A stretch of DNA of 14,937 bases from DASVXQ01 sp046727955. GTDB lineage: Bacteria > Actinomycetota > CALGFH01. The DNA is taken from contig JBKPDO010000203.1 in NCBI GenBank assembly GCA_046727955.1, positions 1 through 14,937 of the forward strand, given 5' to 3'. Shown one piece after another: positions 5,955 through 12,379 of the stretch; within the stretch, counting starts at the first letter, position 1, and every line of letters starts with the position of its first letter. A program made the position numbers and the translations under genes. A model generated the notes under the pieces. It ran no database searches. It was not told the origin of the DNA and saw only the letters and a program-made list of their open reading frames with translations.

Positions 5955-6077
5955 TTATCGTCCGCCGGCGGCGAAGACCCAGCCGAGCAGCCCGCTGATG
6001 ATCACGATCGCCGCGAGCAGGATCGCGAGGTCGACCGCCTTCTTGCCCCGGTAGCGCCGGGTGGCGTTGAAGCCCAA
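5955..6077 (-). CDS. Small single-pass membrane protein, 40 residues, unrecognised
   Basis: The minus strand encodes LGFNATRRYRGKKAVDLAIL, then a hydrophobic stretch (LAAIVIISGLLGWVFAAGGR) and a TAA stop. Layout: a basic N-terminus (RRYRGKK, residues 7-13), one membrane helix at about 16-37, and a short polar end. By the positive-inside rule the N-terminus is cytoplasmic. A TTG at 6077 is the start, with GAGGGG about 9 nt upstream as a plausible ribosome site. I do not recognise a family. Its place just upstream of the LCP gene on the same strand suggests an envelope role or use as an accessory peptide, but that is inference. Codon choice is GC-rich at third positions like the neighbours, which supports real coding. 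Confidence 0.55.
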   Translation of the reverse strand: MGFNATRRYRGKKAVDLAILLAAIVIISGLLGWVFAAGGR

Positions 6078-6129
6078 TCTCTAGGTCCCCTCTGAAGCAG
6101 GCTATCCCTGAGCAGGTTATCCCAGGCAA

Positions 6130-6158
6130 CCATGGCACACGCGCTCTTGGGGGCGTGG
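6130..6158 (+). repeat. Palindromic intergenic element, copy A (partial)
   Basis: CCATGGCACACGCGCTCTTG followed by GGGGCGTGG matches the first half of copy B about 74 bp further right. It lacks the hairpin. It lies between the small membrane protein gene and DUF2469. Confidence 0.6.
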
Positions 6159-6203
6159 CCAGTTAGCGGTGAGTCCGTCCCGGCAAGCCGCCTTCTCACG
6201 GTT

Positions 6204-6260
6204 CCATGGCACAGGCGCTCTTGGGGGGCGTGGGGGGAGCGAGCCCCCCACATGGATCGA
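6204..6260 (+). repeat. Palindromic intergenic element, copy B; possible terminator after DUF2469
   Basis: Starts CCATGGCACAGGCGCTCTTG, then a hairpin TGGGGGG-AGCGAG-CCCCCCA (about 6230-6251), and ends ATGGATCGA. It is the reverse complement of copies C, D and E as read on the plus strand. It lies about 30 bp downstream of the DUF2469 stop, so it may end transcription of the rplS-lepB-rnhB-DUF2469 operon. Confidence 0.75.
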
Positions 6261-6292
6261 GGGCCGCGGCTAGTCGCGGGGGGCGTCGCGTC

Positions 6293-6589
6293 CTACAACT
6301 CCTCCTTGCGGATGAGCTCCTCGATGTTCACGTCCTTGAAGGTGACGACGCGGACCTTGTTGACGAAGCGGGCCGTGCGGTACATGTCCCACACCCAGGC
6401 ATCGTGGAGGGTGAGGTCGAAATAGGTCTCGCTGTCCTGGTTGCGGACCTGCAGGTCGACCTTATTGGCCAGGTAAAAGCGACGCTCGGTCTCGACGACG
6501 TACTGGAACATGCTGAGCACGTCGCGATACTCCTGGTAGAGCTGCAGCTCCATGTCCGCCTCGTACCGCTCGAGGTCCTCGGCGCTCAT
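6293..6589 (-). CDS. DUF2469 family protein (actinobacterial, Rv2901c-like)
   Basis: A 98-residue protein starting MSAEDLERYEADMELQLYQE and carrying the family's conserved core YRDVLSMFQYVVETERRFYL, then VRNQDSETYFDLTLHDAWVWDMYRTARFV and VVTFKDVNIEEL. DUF2469 is an actinobacteria-restricted family found beside rnhB; its function is not established. The ATG at 6589 has a strong AGGAGG 6 nt upstream and overlaps the rnhB stop by four bases (ATGA), so translation is probably coupled. No signal or membrane segment is seen. Length is normal or slightly short for the family. Confidence 0.93.
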   Translation of the reverse strand: MSAEDLERYEADMELQLYQEYRDVLSMFQYVVETERRFYLANKVDLQVRNQDSETYFDLTLHDAWVWDMYRTARFVNKVRVVTFKDVNIEELIRKEEL

Positions 6590-7299
6590 CGCTCCTCCTG
6601 TAGTGCCTGGTGGTTCAGTACTGCGCCGCTGCTCACCGCCCACTGGGGATCCGCGAGGCTCGGGACCGGATCGGCGTCCAGCGTGAGTCCCACAGTCCCG
6701 CGGGCGGCGACGCCCGCGAACGAGTAGCGATGGTAGGCCGAGGGGCCGAGCTCGCGCAGCGCAGCCCAGTGCTCGTCCGTTCCGTACCCTTTGTGCCGCT
6801 GGAAACCATAGCCTGGGAAGCGCCGGGCCGCGCCCACCATGATCCGGTCCCTGGCCACTTTGGCAACGATCGACGCGGCCGCCACACAGGAGATCACCTG
6901 GTCGCCCTTGCGCACGCCGAGGACGGGCGCCGGGCTGTCGGGCAGCGGGAAGCCGTCGGCGAGCGCGTAATCGTAGCCGCCGGGCAGGTCGCGGAGGGCC
7001 CGGGCGAGCAGCACGAGGTTGGTCCGCTGCAGGCCCACCCGGTCGATGGTGTCTGGGCCGGCGCGCACCACGGCCACAGCGAGGGCGACCTCGTGGATCT
7101 GCCTGGCAAGCTCGGTCCGCCGCTCCGGGGTGAGCAGCTTGGAGTCGGCCAGGCCCTCGATGGGGCAGTCCGGGGGCAGGATGACCGCGGCGGCGACCAG
7201 CGGGCCGGCGAGCGCGCCCCGGCCTGCCTCGTCGCAGCCGGCCACGCGGTGAAAGCCGACTGCCCTCAGCCGGTTTTCGAGCACCGGGGTAGCGAACAC
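6586..7299 (-). CDS. rnhB: Ribonuclease HII
   Basis: RNase HII removes ribonucleotides from RNA/DNA hybrids and misincorporated ribonucleotides in DNA. From the GTG at 7299 the protein has 237 residues, with CDEAGRG (catalytic Asp23-Glu24), a DSKLL motif, the third acidic site in the YDYALADGF region, and conserved blocks GDQVISCVAAASIVAKVARD and GYGFQRHKGYGTDEHW. A longer frame begins at a TTG at 7368, 10 bp after the lepB stop, but the added 23 residues cross a fragment of the dispersed repeat (7331-7358). A TAGACT -10-like box sits 7 nt before the GTG, so I prefer the shorter, possibly leaderless start. Both start codons remain possible. The stop overlaps the DUF2469 start. Confidence 0.93.
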   Translation of the reverse strand: MFATPVLENRLRAVGFHRVAGCDEAGRGALAGPLVAAAVILPPDCPIEGLADSKLLTPERRTELARQIHEVALAVAVVRAGPDTIDRVGLQRTNLVLLARALRDLPGGYDYALADGFPLPDSPAPVLGVRKGDQVISCVAAASIVAKVARDRIMVGAARRFPGYGFQRHKGYGTDEHWAALRELGPSAYHRYSFAGVAARGTVGLTLDADPVPSLADPQWAVSSGAVLNHQALQEER

Positions 7300-7306
7300 G
7301 CAAGCG

Positions 7307-7312
7307 AGTCTA
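7307..7312 (-). promoter_or_regulatory. Candidate -10 box (TAGACT) for a leaderless rnhB transcript
   Basis: TAGACT on the minus strand is followed by seven bases and GTG. This is the same spacing as the TACTGT box before the P-loop gene. No convincing -35 is seen. It would give rnhB-DUF2469 an internal promoter independent of rplS-lepB. Confidence 0.35.
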
Positions 7313-7330
7313 CGGCTGGCCGAGGGCTCT

Positions 7331-7358
7331 GATCCATGTGGGCGGAGCTCTTGTGCCG
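7331..7358 (+). repeat. Palindromic intergenic element, copy F (deleted remnant)
   Basis: GATCCATGTGGGCGGAGCTC then TTGTGCCG matches both ends of copy D (GATCCATGTGGGGGGAGC and GAGCGCCTGTGCC) with the middle missing. It lies in the lepB-rnhB gap if rnhB starts at 7299. Confidence 0.45.
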
Positions 7359-7378
7359 GACTCGCCAAGATCTGCCTG

Positions 7379-8248
7379 TCACCTATCGCGCCGCAGCCAG
7401 CCGGTATGGCTGAACGGCCAGATGCGAACGAAGGCGCGGCCCACCACCGAGGAGCGGTCGATCGGCCCGAAGGTGCGCGAGTCCTCGGAGTTGTTGCGGT
7501 TGTCCCCCATCACGTAGAGCTTGCCCGCCGACACCGTCACGGGGGTGCAGTTCTCGGTGGTCGTGCTCGGGGCCAGGTACGGCTCGCTCACCGGCCGATC
7601 GTTCCGGTAGAGCTTGCCCTGCTGGCAGGAGATGCGGTCGCCGGGCGTGCCCACCACCCGCTTGATGAAGTCACGGCTGGAGGGCGGGGCGATCCCCACT
7701 GCCTGGCCGAGGTCCGAGAAGAAGCGCGTGACCACGTTGCCCGACTCCGGCTCGACCCCGGGCAGGTCGTGCACGAACACGATCACGTCGCCGTCCCTCA
7801 CGTTGCCGAAGCGGTAGGAGACCTTCTCGACGAGCACGCGGTCGGAGACGTTCAGGGTCGGCTCCATCGAGCCGGACGGGATGTAGAAGGCCTGCACCAG
7901 GAACGTCTTGAACAGCACCGCCAGCAGGATCGCGAGCACGACGAGCACGGCCGTCTCGCGGACCACCGAGAGCAGGGTCTGCGGCTGCCTGGGCGCCTTG
8001 CCGTCATTGCGCGCGTCGGCCGGAGCGTCGGGGGGGTGCGCCCCGTCGGCGGGGTGCGCCCCGTCGGCGGGGTGCGCTCCATCCGCGGGCTGGCGCCCAT
8101 CCGCGGGCTGGCGCCCATCCGCGGGCTGGCGCCCGTCGGCAGGGTGCGCCTCGCTGGCGGGCTGGCGCCCGTCACCGGATTCCCGCGCCCGCGCCGTCTC
8201 GGTGTCGGCCCCGCGATCGGAGCGGGAGGGCTCGTCCAGAGGGCTCAT
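7379..8248 (-). CDS. lepB: Signal peptidase I with a hexapeptide-repeat cytoplasmic N-terminus
   Basis: This 289-residue enzyme cleaves signal peptides from Sec and Tat exported proteins at the outer face of the membrane. The N-terminal 90 residues are polar and repetitive (residues 27-74, GRQPAD and GAHPAD units). A single membrane anchor follows at about 98-118 (VLVVLAILLAVLFKTFLVQA). Box B is FYIPSGSMEPTL with catalytic Ser127. Box C has DRVLVEKVSYRFG, box D is RDFIKRVVGTPGD with catalytic Lys196, and box E is MGDNRNNSEDSRTFGPI. The tail WPFSHTGWLRRD is normal for actinobacterial enzymes. Its ATG overlaps the rplS stop (ATGA), so it is coupled to L19. Confidence 0.96.
   Translation of the reverse strand: MSPLDEPSRSDRGADTETARARESGDGRQPASEAHPADGRQPADGRQPADGRQPADGAHPADGAHPADGAHPPDAPADARNDGKAPRQPQTLLSVVRETAVLVVLAILLAVLFKTFLVQAFYIPSGSMEPTLNVSDRVLVEKVSYRFGNVRDGDVIVFVHDLPGVEPESGNVVTRFFSDLGQAVGIAPPSSRDFIKRVVGTPGDRISCQQGKLYRNDRPVSEPYLAPSTTTENCTPVTVSAGKLYVMGDNRNNSEDSRTFGPIDRSSVVGRAFVRIWPFSHTGWLRRDR
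8027..8170. repeat. Eight tandem 18-bp repeats inside lepB
   Basis: Units start at 8027, 8045, 8063, 8081, 8099, 8117, 8135 and 8153. Two sequence types occur: GTCGGCGGGGTGCGCCCC and ATCCGCGGGCTGGCGCCC (three identical copies of the second). On the minus strand they encode GAHPxD and GRQPAD hexapeptides in the cytoplasmic head of signal peptidase I. Identical neighbouring units indicate recent slippage, so copy number may vary between strains. Confidence 0.92.
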
Positions 8249-8601
8249 GCCCGCGTGGGGGTGCGCTTCTCCTTGATCTTGGCCGCCTTGCCGATCCGGT
8301 CGCGCAGGTAGTAGAGCTTGGCGCGGCGGACATCGCCCCTGGTCACCAGCTCGACCTTGGCGATGCTCGGCGAGTGGACCGGGAAGGTGCGCTCGACCCC
8401 CACGCCGAATGACACCTTCCGGACGGTGAAGGTCTCGCGCAGGCCACCGCCCTGGCGACGGATCACGGCGCCCTGGAAGACCTGGATACGCTCCCGGCCG
8501 CCCTCGACCACCCGCACGTGGACCTTGACGGTGTCGCCAGGCCGGAAGTCCGGGAGGTCGTTGCGCAACTGTGCGCGCTCGACCGCATCAGTGATCTGCA
8601 T
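8245..8601 (-). CDS. rplS: 50S ribosomal protein L19
   Basis: A 118-residue protein, full length for L19, which sits at the 30S-50S interface. It has the family pattern DLPDFRPGDTVKVHVRVVEGGRERIQVFQGAVI, then RRQGGGLRETFTVRKVSFGVGVERTFPVHSP, and SIAKVELVTRGDVRRAKLYYLRDRIGKAAKIKE. The ATG at 8601 has AAGGAG about 9-10 nt upstream. The frame is open further upstream, but that part is intergenic and crosses the dispersed repeats. The stop overlaps lepB by four bases. Confidence 0.97.
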   Translation of the reverse strand: MQITDAVERAQLRNDLPDFRPGDTVKVHVRVVEGGRERIQVFQGAVIRRQGGGLRETFTVRKVSFGVGVERTFPVHSPSIAKVELVTRGDVRRAKLYYLRDRIGKAAKIKEKRTPTRA

Positions 8602-8734
8602 CGGGTGAAGCTCCTTCGGGGCCTTGAGAGAAAGCCGGGATTGAGGCGCGCAGAGCAACCAGCGTTGCGGCGCGGCAACGATCGAGAGTAACACGGCCCC
8701 GCGAGTCCCTCTACCCAAGCCGCTTCGCGGCCAA

Positions 8735-8796
8735 GATCTACCCATTTGGGGGGAGCTCACTCCCCCACGAGCCCCCCAAGACCGGCCTGTGCCTGG
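8735..8796 (-). repeat. Palindromic intergenic element, copy C (diverged)
   Basis: The plus strand reads GATCTACCCATTTGGGGGGA, then a stem TGGGGGGAG-CTCA-CTCCCCCA, then GAGCCCCCCAAGACCGGCCT GTGCC. Order and spacing match copy D, but the loop differs while the stem still pairs. The strand is assigned as opposite to copy B. Confidence 0.65.
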
Positions 8797-8840
8797 GTAA
8801 CCCCCTACTCGAGCCCCAGCCAGCGGAGCTCGCAGGGATC

Positions 8841-8898
8841 GATCCATGTGGGGGGAGCGAGCTCCCCCCACGGCCCCCCAAGAGCGCCTGTGCCATGG
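8841..8898 (-). repeat. Palindromic intergenic element, copy D; possible terminator after trmD
   Basis: The plus strand starts GATCCATG, then a hairpin GTGGGGGGAGC-GA-GCTCCCCCCAC (about 8847-8870), then CCCCCCAAGAGCGCCTGTGC and CATGG. Nearly identical to copy B in the opposite orientation. It lies 10 bp beyond the trmD stop and could end the ffh-distal operon before rplS. Confidence 0.78.
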
Positions 8899-8907
8899 TC
8901 GCCCTAA

Positions 8908-9621
8908 CTAATCGAGTCCGTAGCGGCGCTGTTCCTCGGGGGTGAGATCCGCCGAGGCGAGCAGGTCAGGGCGCAGCCGGCGAGTGCGCTCGATCGCCTG
9001 CTCGCGCCGCCAGCGGGCGATCACGCCGTGATCGCCGGAGCGCAGCACCTCTGGAACCTCCAGGCCGCGGTAGGAGGCCGGGCGGGTGTACTGCGGGTAC
9101 TCGAGCAGGCCGTGCGCGAACGACTCGTCAGCGGCGGAGGAGGCATTGCCCATCACCCCTGGCAGCAGGCGGGTGACCGCGTCGAGCACCACCAGCGCGG
9201 CCGTCTCCCCGCCAGCCAGTACGAAGTCACCGATGGAGACCACCTCGTCGACGCGGGTGCGCACGCGCTCGTCAACGCCCTCGTAGCGGCCGCAGCAGAG
9301 GACCAGCCGCCGCTCGCCCGCCAGCCGGACGGCGGTGGCCTGGTCGAACCGGTACCCGTCCGGGGCGAGCAGCACCACCCGCGCGGGGCCCTCGGCGAGC
9401 AGCTCGTCCAGCGCCTCGAACCAGGGCTCCGGGCGCATCACCATGCCCGCGCCGCCGCCGAAGGGAGCGTCGTCCACCGTCCGGTGGCGGTCGCGGGTCC
9501 AGCGGCGCAGGTCGTGGCGGCGTACCTCGACCAGCCCGCGCTCCCCCGCCTTGCCGAGCAGGCCGGTGGCCAGCGGCGAGGCGAAGAAGTCGGGAAAAAT
9601 GCTCACGATGTCGAAGCGCAC
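8908..9621 (-). CDS. trmD: tRNA (guanine-N1)-methyltransferase TrmD
   Basis: A 237-residue enzyme that methylates G37 of tRNAs with S-adenosylmethionine, preventing +1 frameshifts. The N-terminal MRFDIVSIFPDFFASPLATG is diagnostic. DDAPFGGGAGMVMRPEP and the trefoil-knot SAM-binding segments LCCGRYEGVDERV and SIGDFVLAGGETAALVVLDAV are intact, followed by the SAADESFAHGLLEYPQYTRP segment and a helical tRNA-binding C-terminus. The GTG start at 9621 has GGAGG five bases upstream. It lies 28 bp after rimM in the usual rimM-trmD pair. Confidence 0.97.
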   Translation of the reverse strand: MRFDIVSIFPDFFASPLATGLLGKAGERGLVEVRRHDLRRWTRDRHRTVDDAPFGGGAGMVMRPEPWFEALDELLAEGPARVVLLAPDGYRFDQATAVRLAGERRLVLCCGRYEGVDERVRTRVDEVVSIGDFVLAGGETAALVVLDAVTRLLPGVMGNASSAADESFAHGLLEYPQYTRPASYRGLEVPEVLRSGDHGVIARWRREQAIERTRRLRPDLLASADLTPEEQRRYGLD

Positions 9622-9649
9622 TCAAGCCTCCGATCGCCGCCGAGCGGGC

Positions 9650-10180
9650 CTACGCATCCTCCTCGAGCAGGCCCGGCAGCGCCTGCACCACCACTCGGCC
9701 GGCCTCCAGCTCGACCGTCACCAGAGCGGCTACCGCGGGCACCAGGGCGGCCCCGCCGTCCAGCCGGCGCACCTCCAGCAGGTCGTGCGCGGCGCCCGGC
9801 AGGACGTCGGCGACCACGCCGCGCTCGCGCCCGTCCGAGTCGACCACCCGGAGCCCCACGAGCTGGTGCGCCCAGTATTCGTCGGACCCCAGGCCGCGGG
9901 CATCCTCGACGGGGATGGAGAGCAGCTGGCCGCGCAGCGGCTCCACCGCGTCGCGGCTCGAGAGACCGGCGAGACGCAGCAGCATCCTGCCCTGGTGGAG
10001 GCGGGCGGCCGTCACCTCGAGGTCGCGCAGGGCGTCAGGCGCTTCCGGGTCGCCCGCGGCCAGCTTCGCGCCGGGCGAGAAGCGCTCGGCCGCGTCCGAG
10101 AGGACCTCGACCGCCACCTCGCCGCGCACGCCGTGAGGACGGAGCACGCGCCCGACCACCAGCCGAGCTGGAGCGGCCAC
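9650..10180 (-). CDS. rimM: 16S rRNA processing / ribosome maturation factor RimM
   Basis: A 176-residue protein with the RimM N-terminal beta-barrel (LVVGRVLRPHGVRGEVAVEVLSD) and the C-terminal PRC-like barrel (EYWAHQLVGLRVVDSDGRERG, DLLEVRRLDGGAALVPAV). RimM helps mature the 30S head, binding S19 and 16S helices. The start is a GTG at 10180, one base after the stop of the KH-domain gene, so translation is probably coupled. Length and order are normal for the family. Confidence 0.95.
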   Translation of the reverse strand: MAAPARLVVGRVLRPHGVRGEVAVEVLSDAAERFSPGAKLAAGDPEAPDALRDLEVTAARLHQGRMLLRLAGLSSRDAVEPLRGQLLSIPVEDARGLGSDEYWAHQLVGLRVVDSDGRERGVVADVLPGAAHDLLEVRRLDGGAALVPAVAALVTVELEAGRVVVQALPGLLEEDA

Positions 10181-10181
10181 G

Positions 10182-10418
10182 CTACTCGTCCTCGGCGAGG
10201 ACCTCGACCTCGATCCGGCGCCCCTGCGGGGCGGCCGCTTTGACCAGCCGGCGCAGCGCCTTGACTGTCCTGCCGCCGCGGCCGACCAGCTTGCCGACGT
10301 CGTCGGGCGCGGCCCGGACCTCGTAGGTCAGGCCGCGGTGCCCGCGGTACTCGGCCACCGTGACCCGGTCGGGCTCGTCGACCAGCGCCCGGGCCAGGTA
10401 GGCGACCACCTCGCGCAT
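10182..10418 (-). CDS. khpA: KH-domain RNA-binding protein (KhpA / YlqC family)
   Basis: A 78-residue single KH domain with the RNA-binding loop GKLVGRGGRT (GxxG = GRGG) and the typical start REVVAYLARALVDEPDRVTV, ending in an acidic AEDE. KhpA proteins bind RNA with KhpB and influence ribosome biogenesis and cell division in Gram-positive bacteria. It lies 7 bp after rpsP and one base before rimM, its normal position. Confidence 0.93.
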   Translation of the reverse strand: MREVVAYLARALVDEPDRVTVAEYRGHRGLTYEVRAAPDDVGKLVGRGGRTVKALRRLVKAAAPQGRRIEVEVLAEDE

Positions 10419-10425
10419 ACGGTGC

Positions 10426-10761
10426 TCAGCCCTTCTCGCGCTTCGCTCTGCCGCCCTGCTGCCTGCCGGCGGCCTGCTTGGCGCGCAGCTCCTTGCGGGC
10501 CTGCCTGCGCTGGCCCAGCTCCTCGACGCCGGCGATCGCCAGCAGGTTGGCCACCGCCTCGGTCGGCTGGGCCCCCTTGGCGAGCCAGTCGCGCGCCTTG
10601 TCGACGTCGATCTCGACCCGCGAGGGCTCCGTGCGCGGGTGGTAGATGCCGATGTTCTCGATGAACCGCCCGTCGCGCGGGCTGCGCGAGTCGGCCACGA
10701 CCACGCGGTAGTAGGGCGCCTTCTTCATGCCCATGCGCATCAAGCGGATTCTGACAGCCAT
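10426..10761 (-). CDS. rpsP: 30S ribosomal protein S16
   Basis: A 111-residue protein beginning MAVRIRLMRMGMKKAPYYRV and continuing VVADSRSPRDGRFIENIGIYHPRTEP, the S16 signature. A basic tail (KELRAKQAAGRQQGGRAKREKG) of a kind common in actinobacteria follows. S16 is needed early in 30S assembly. The ATG at 10761 has a GAGGAG 13 nt upstream, which is rather distant. It is the first gene of the rpsP-khpA-rimM-trmD operon. Confidence 0.97.
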   Translation of the reverse strand: MAVRIRLMRMGMKKAPYYRVVVADSRSPRDGRFIENIGIYHPRTEPSRVEIDVDKARDWLAKGAQPTEAVANLLAIAGVEELGQRRQARKELRAKQAAGRQQGGRAKREKG

Positions 10762-10850
10762 ATTGCTCGTTCGCTCCTCGTCGGGGTGGCCCGCCCGTCC
10801 CGGTGGGTCTGCCGTCCCCGTCGTGCCTGTAGGCTCCGGGATGTGCCGAG

Positions 10851-10856
10851 AGTGTA
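10851..10856 (-). promoter_or_regulatory. Candidate -10 box (TACACT) for the rpsP operon
   Basis: TACACT on the minus strand lies about 90 bp upstream of rpsP, beyond the ffh terminator hairpin. No clear TTGACA-like -35 is found 16-18 bp upstream. Position and hexamer quality are the only support. Confidence 0.3.
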
Positions 10857-10881
10857 CCCGTCAGGCGACACTCGTTGTGGA

Positions 10882-10903
10882 GGGGAGCTGTCTCGGGCTC
10901 CCC
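10882..10903 (-). terminator. Candidate terminator after ffh
   Basis: GGGGAGC and GCTCCCC (7 bp) with an 8-base loop lie 18 bp past the ffh stop. No U-tract follows. It separates ffh from the rpsP promoter candidate. Confidence 0.5.
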
Positions 10904-10920
10904 CGAATGCAAATACCCCC

Positions 10921-12264
10921 CTACCTGGAGATCCCCAGGTTGCGCAGGCGCTTGGGGCTCATGCCGGCGAGCTGCTTCATCATGCGGCGCGCCTCGTCGA
11001 ACTGCTTGAGGACCGCGTTCACCTGCTGCGTGGTGGTGCCGGAGCCGCGGGCGATGCGCGCCCGGCGGGAGCCGTTGAGAATCTTTGGGTTGCTGCGCTC
11101 GCGCGGAGTCATCGAGTGGATGATCGCCTCCACCCGGGCCAGGTCGCGGTCGTCGACCTCGACCCCCTTGAGCTCACGGCTCATGCCGGGGAGCATGCCG
11201 AGAACCTGGGTCAGCGGCCCCATCTTCTTGACCTGCTGGAGCTGCTGCAGGAAATCCTCGAGCGTGAAGGACGCCTCGCGGAGCTTGCGCTCCATCTGCT
11301 CGGCTTGCTGCCGGTCGACCAGCTCCTCGGCCCGCTCGATCAGCGTGAGCACGTCCCCCATGCCGAGGATCCGCCCGGCGAGGCGATCGGGGTGGAACGG
11401 CTCGAATTCGGACAGCTTCTCGCCGGTGGTGGCGAACTTGATCGGAACCCCGGTCACCGAGCGGATCGACAGCGCGGCGCCGCCGCGGGCATCGCCGTCC
11501 AGCTTGGAGAGGATCACCCCGGTGACGTCAACGCCCTGCTTGAACGCGACCGCCGTCTGCACCGCGTCCTGGCCGGTCATGGCGTCGACCACCAGCAGGA
11601 CCTCGGTCGGGTCGATGCGCTCGGCGATAGCGGCCGCCTGCGCCATCATCTCGGTGTCGATGGCCAGGCGCCCGGCCGTGTCCACGATCACCACGTCCCG
11701 TCCGGTGCGGGCAGCCTCCTCGAGCGCCGCGCCGGCGACCGCGACCGGGTCTGCCTCCCCCGCCGGGGCCGAGCCGTCGGTTGGGGCGAACACGGGCACC
11801 TTAGCCTGAGCGCCGAGAACCTGGAGCTGCTTGACCGCCGCCGGGCGCTGCAGGTCGCCGGCGACCAGCAGGGGCTTGCGGCCCTTGCTCGAGAGGTACC
11901 GCGCGAGCTTGGCGGCGGTGGTGGTCTTCCCTGAGCCCTGCAGGCCGGCCAGCATAATCACGGTGGGCGGGTGCGGCGCCATCGCCAGCGGCACGTTGCG
12001 CTCGCCGAGGGTGACGATCAGCTCCTCGTGCACGATCTTGATGACCTGCTGCGCTGGCGTGAGGCTGCGGGTCACCTCCTCGCCGACGGCGCGCTCGCGC
12101 ACGCGTGCGATGAAGTCCTTGACCACCCTGAAATTGACGTCGGCTTCGAGCAGCGCGAGCCGGACCTCGCGCAGGGCCGCGTCCACCTGGGCCTCCGAGA
12201 GACGGCCGTGGCCTCGGAGCCGGGTGAAGACGTCTTGTAGGCGGTCGGATAGGGTGTCGAACAC
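10921..12264 (-). CDS. ffh: Signal recognition particle GTPase Ffh (SRP54)
   Basis: A 447-residue protein that binds signal sequences and SRP RNA and targets ribosomes to FtsY at the membrane. An N domain (1-95) precedes the G domain, with P-loop GLQGSGKTTTAAKLA at 107-121, GDLQRPAAVKQL, DTAGRL (195-200) and the SKLDGDARGG guanine-specificity region (253-262). The M domain has GMLPGMSRELKG and the RNA-binding RRARIARGSGTTTQQVNAVLKQF. The C-terminus is short, without a long Met-rich tail. I start at the GTG (12264), giving VFDTLSDRLQDVF, which matches homologues; the open frame continues about 68 codons upstream but has no family match. It is divergent from the kinase gene. Confidence 0.97.
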   Translation of the reverse strand: MFDTLSDRLQDVFTRLRGHGRLSEAQVDAALREVRLALLEADVNFRVVKDFIARVRERAVGEEVTRSLTPAQQVIKIVHEELIVTLGERNVPLAMAPHPPTVIMLAGLQGSGKTTTAAKLARYLSSKGRKPLLVAGDLQRPAAVKQLQVLGAQAKVPVFAPTDGSAPAGEADPVAVAGAALEEAARTGRDVVIVDTAGRLAIDTEMMAQAAAIAERIDPTEVLLVVDAMTGQDAVQTAVAFKQGVDVTGVILSKLDGDARGGAALSIRSVTGVPIKFATTGEKLSEFEPFHPDRLAGRILGMGDVLTLIERAEELVDRQQAEQMERKLREASFTLEDFLQQLQQVKKMGPLTQVLGMLPGMSRELKGVEVDDRDLARVEAIIHSMTPRERSNPKILNGSRRARIARGSGTTTQQVNAVLKQFDEARRMMKQLAGMSPKRLRNLGISR

Positions 12265-12379
12265 GTGAACGCTCGGATTCCTTCTTGTGGTCCAGGCGGG
12301 ATAGCATCTGTGAACGCAGTCAAGCATAGCCTGTCCTTCGCACATGCCCCCAAGAAGCGGCAGGATGAGGGAGCCTTTG
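12265..12379. promoter_or_regulatory. Divergent intergenic region between ffh and the histidine kinase gene
   Basis: About 115 bp must hold both promoters. On the minus strand a TTGACT (about 12318-12323) is the only good -35-like hexamer, but it is not well spaced from a -10. GTGAACGC occurs twice in direct orientation (starting at about 12264 and 12311). Nothing else stands out. Confidence 0.3.

Larger units (their letters stand above)
8602..8907. other. 306-bp rplS leader and trmD-rplS gap
   Basis: The gap holds two copies of the dispersed palindromic element (8735-8796 and 8841-8898) and a small hairpin in the rplS leader: CGTTGC/GCAACG with a six-base loop at 8663-8680. A TACTCT-like -10 (minus strand, about 8685-8690) could start a separate rplS transcript. 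L19 leaders that bind their own protein exist in other bacteria, but I cannot match this hairpin to one. I see no gene here. Confidence 0.4.

Noticed and set aside
4819..6054. Long plus-strand open frame opposite the LCP gene
   Set aside because: Repeated Val/Asp/Glu-rich text typical of antisense of a GC-rich gene; no domain recognised.
9028..10326. Plus-strand open frames opposite trmD and rimM
   Set aside because: They cross several minus-strand genes with firm family motifs.
10639..11934. Plus-strand open frames opposite rpsP and ffh
   Set aside because: Antisense of ffh; would overlap two established genes and carries no motif.
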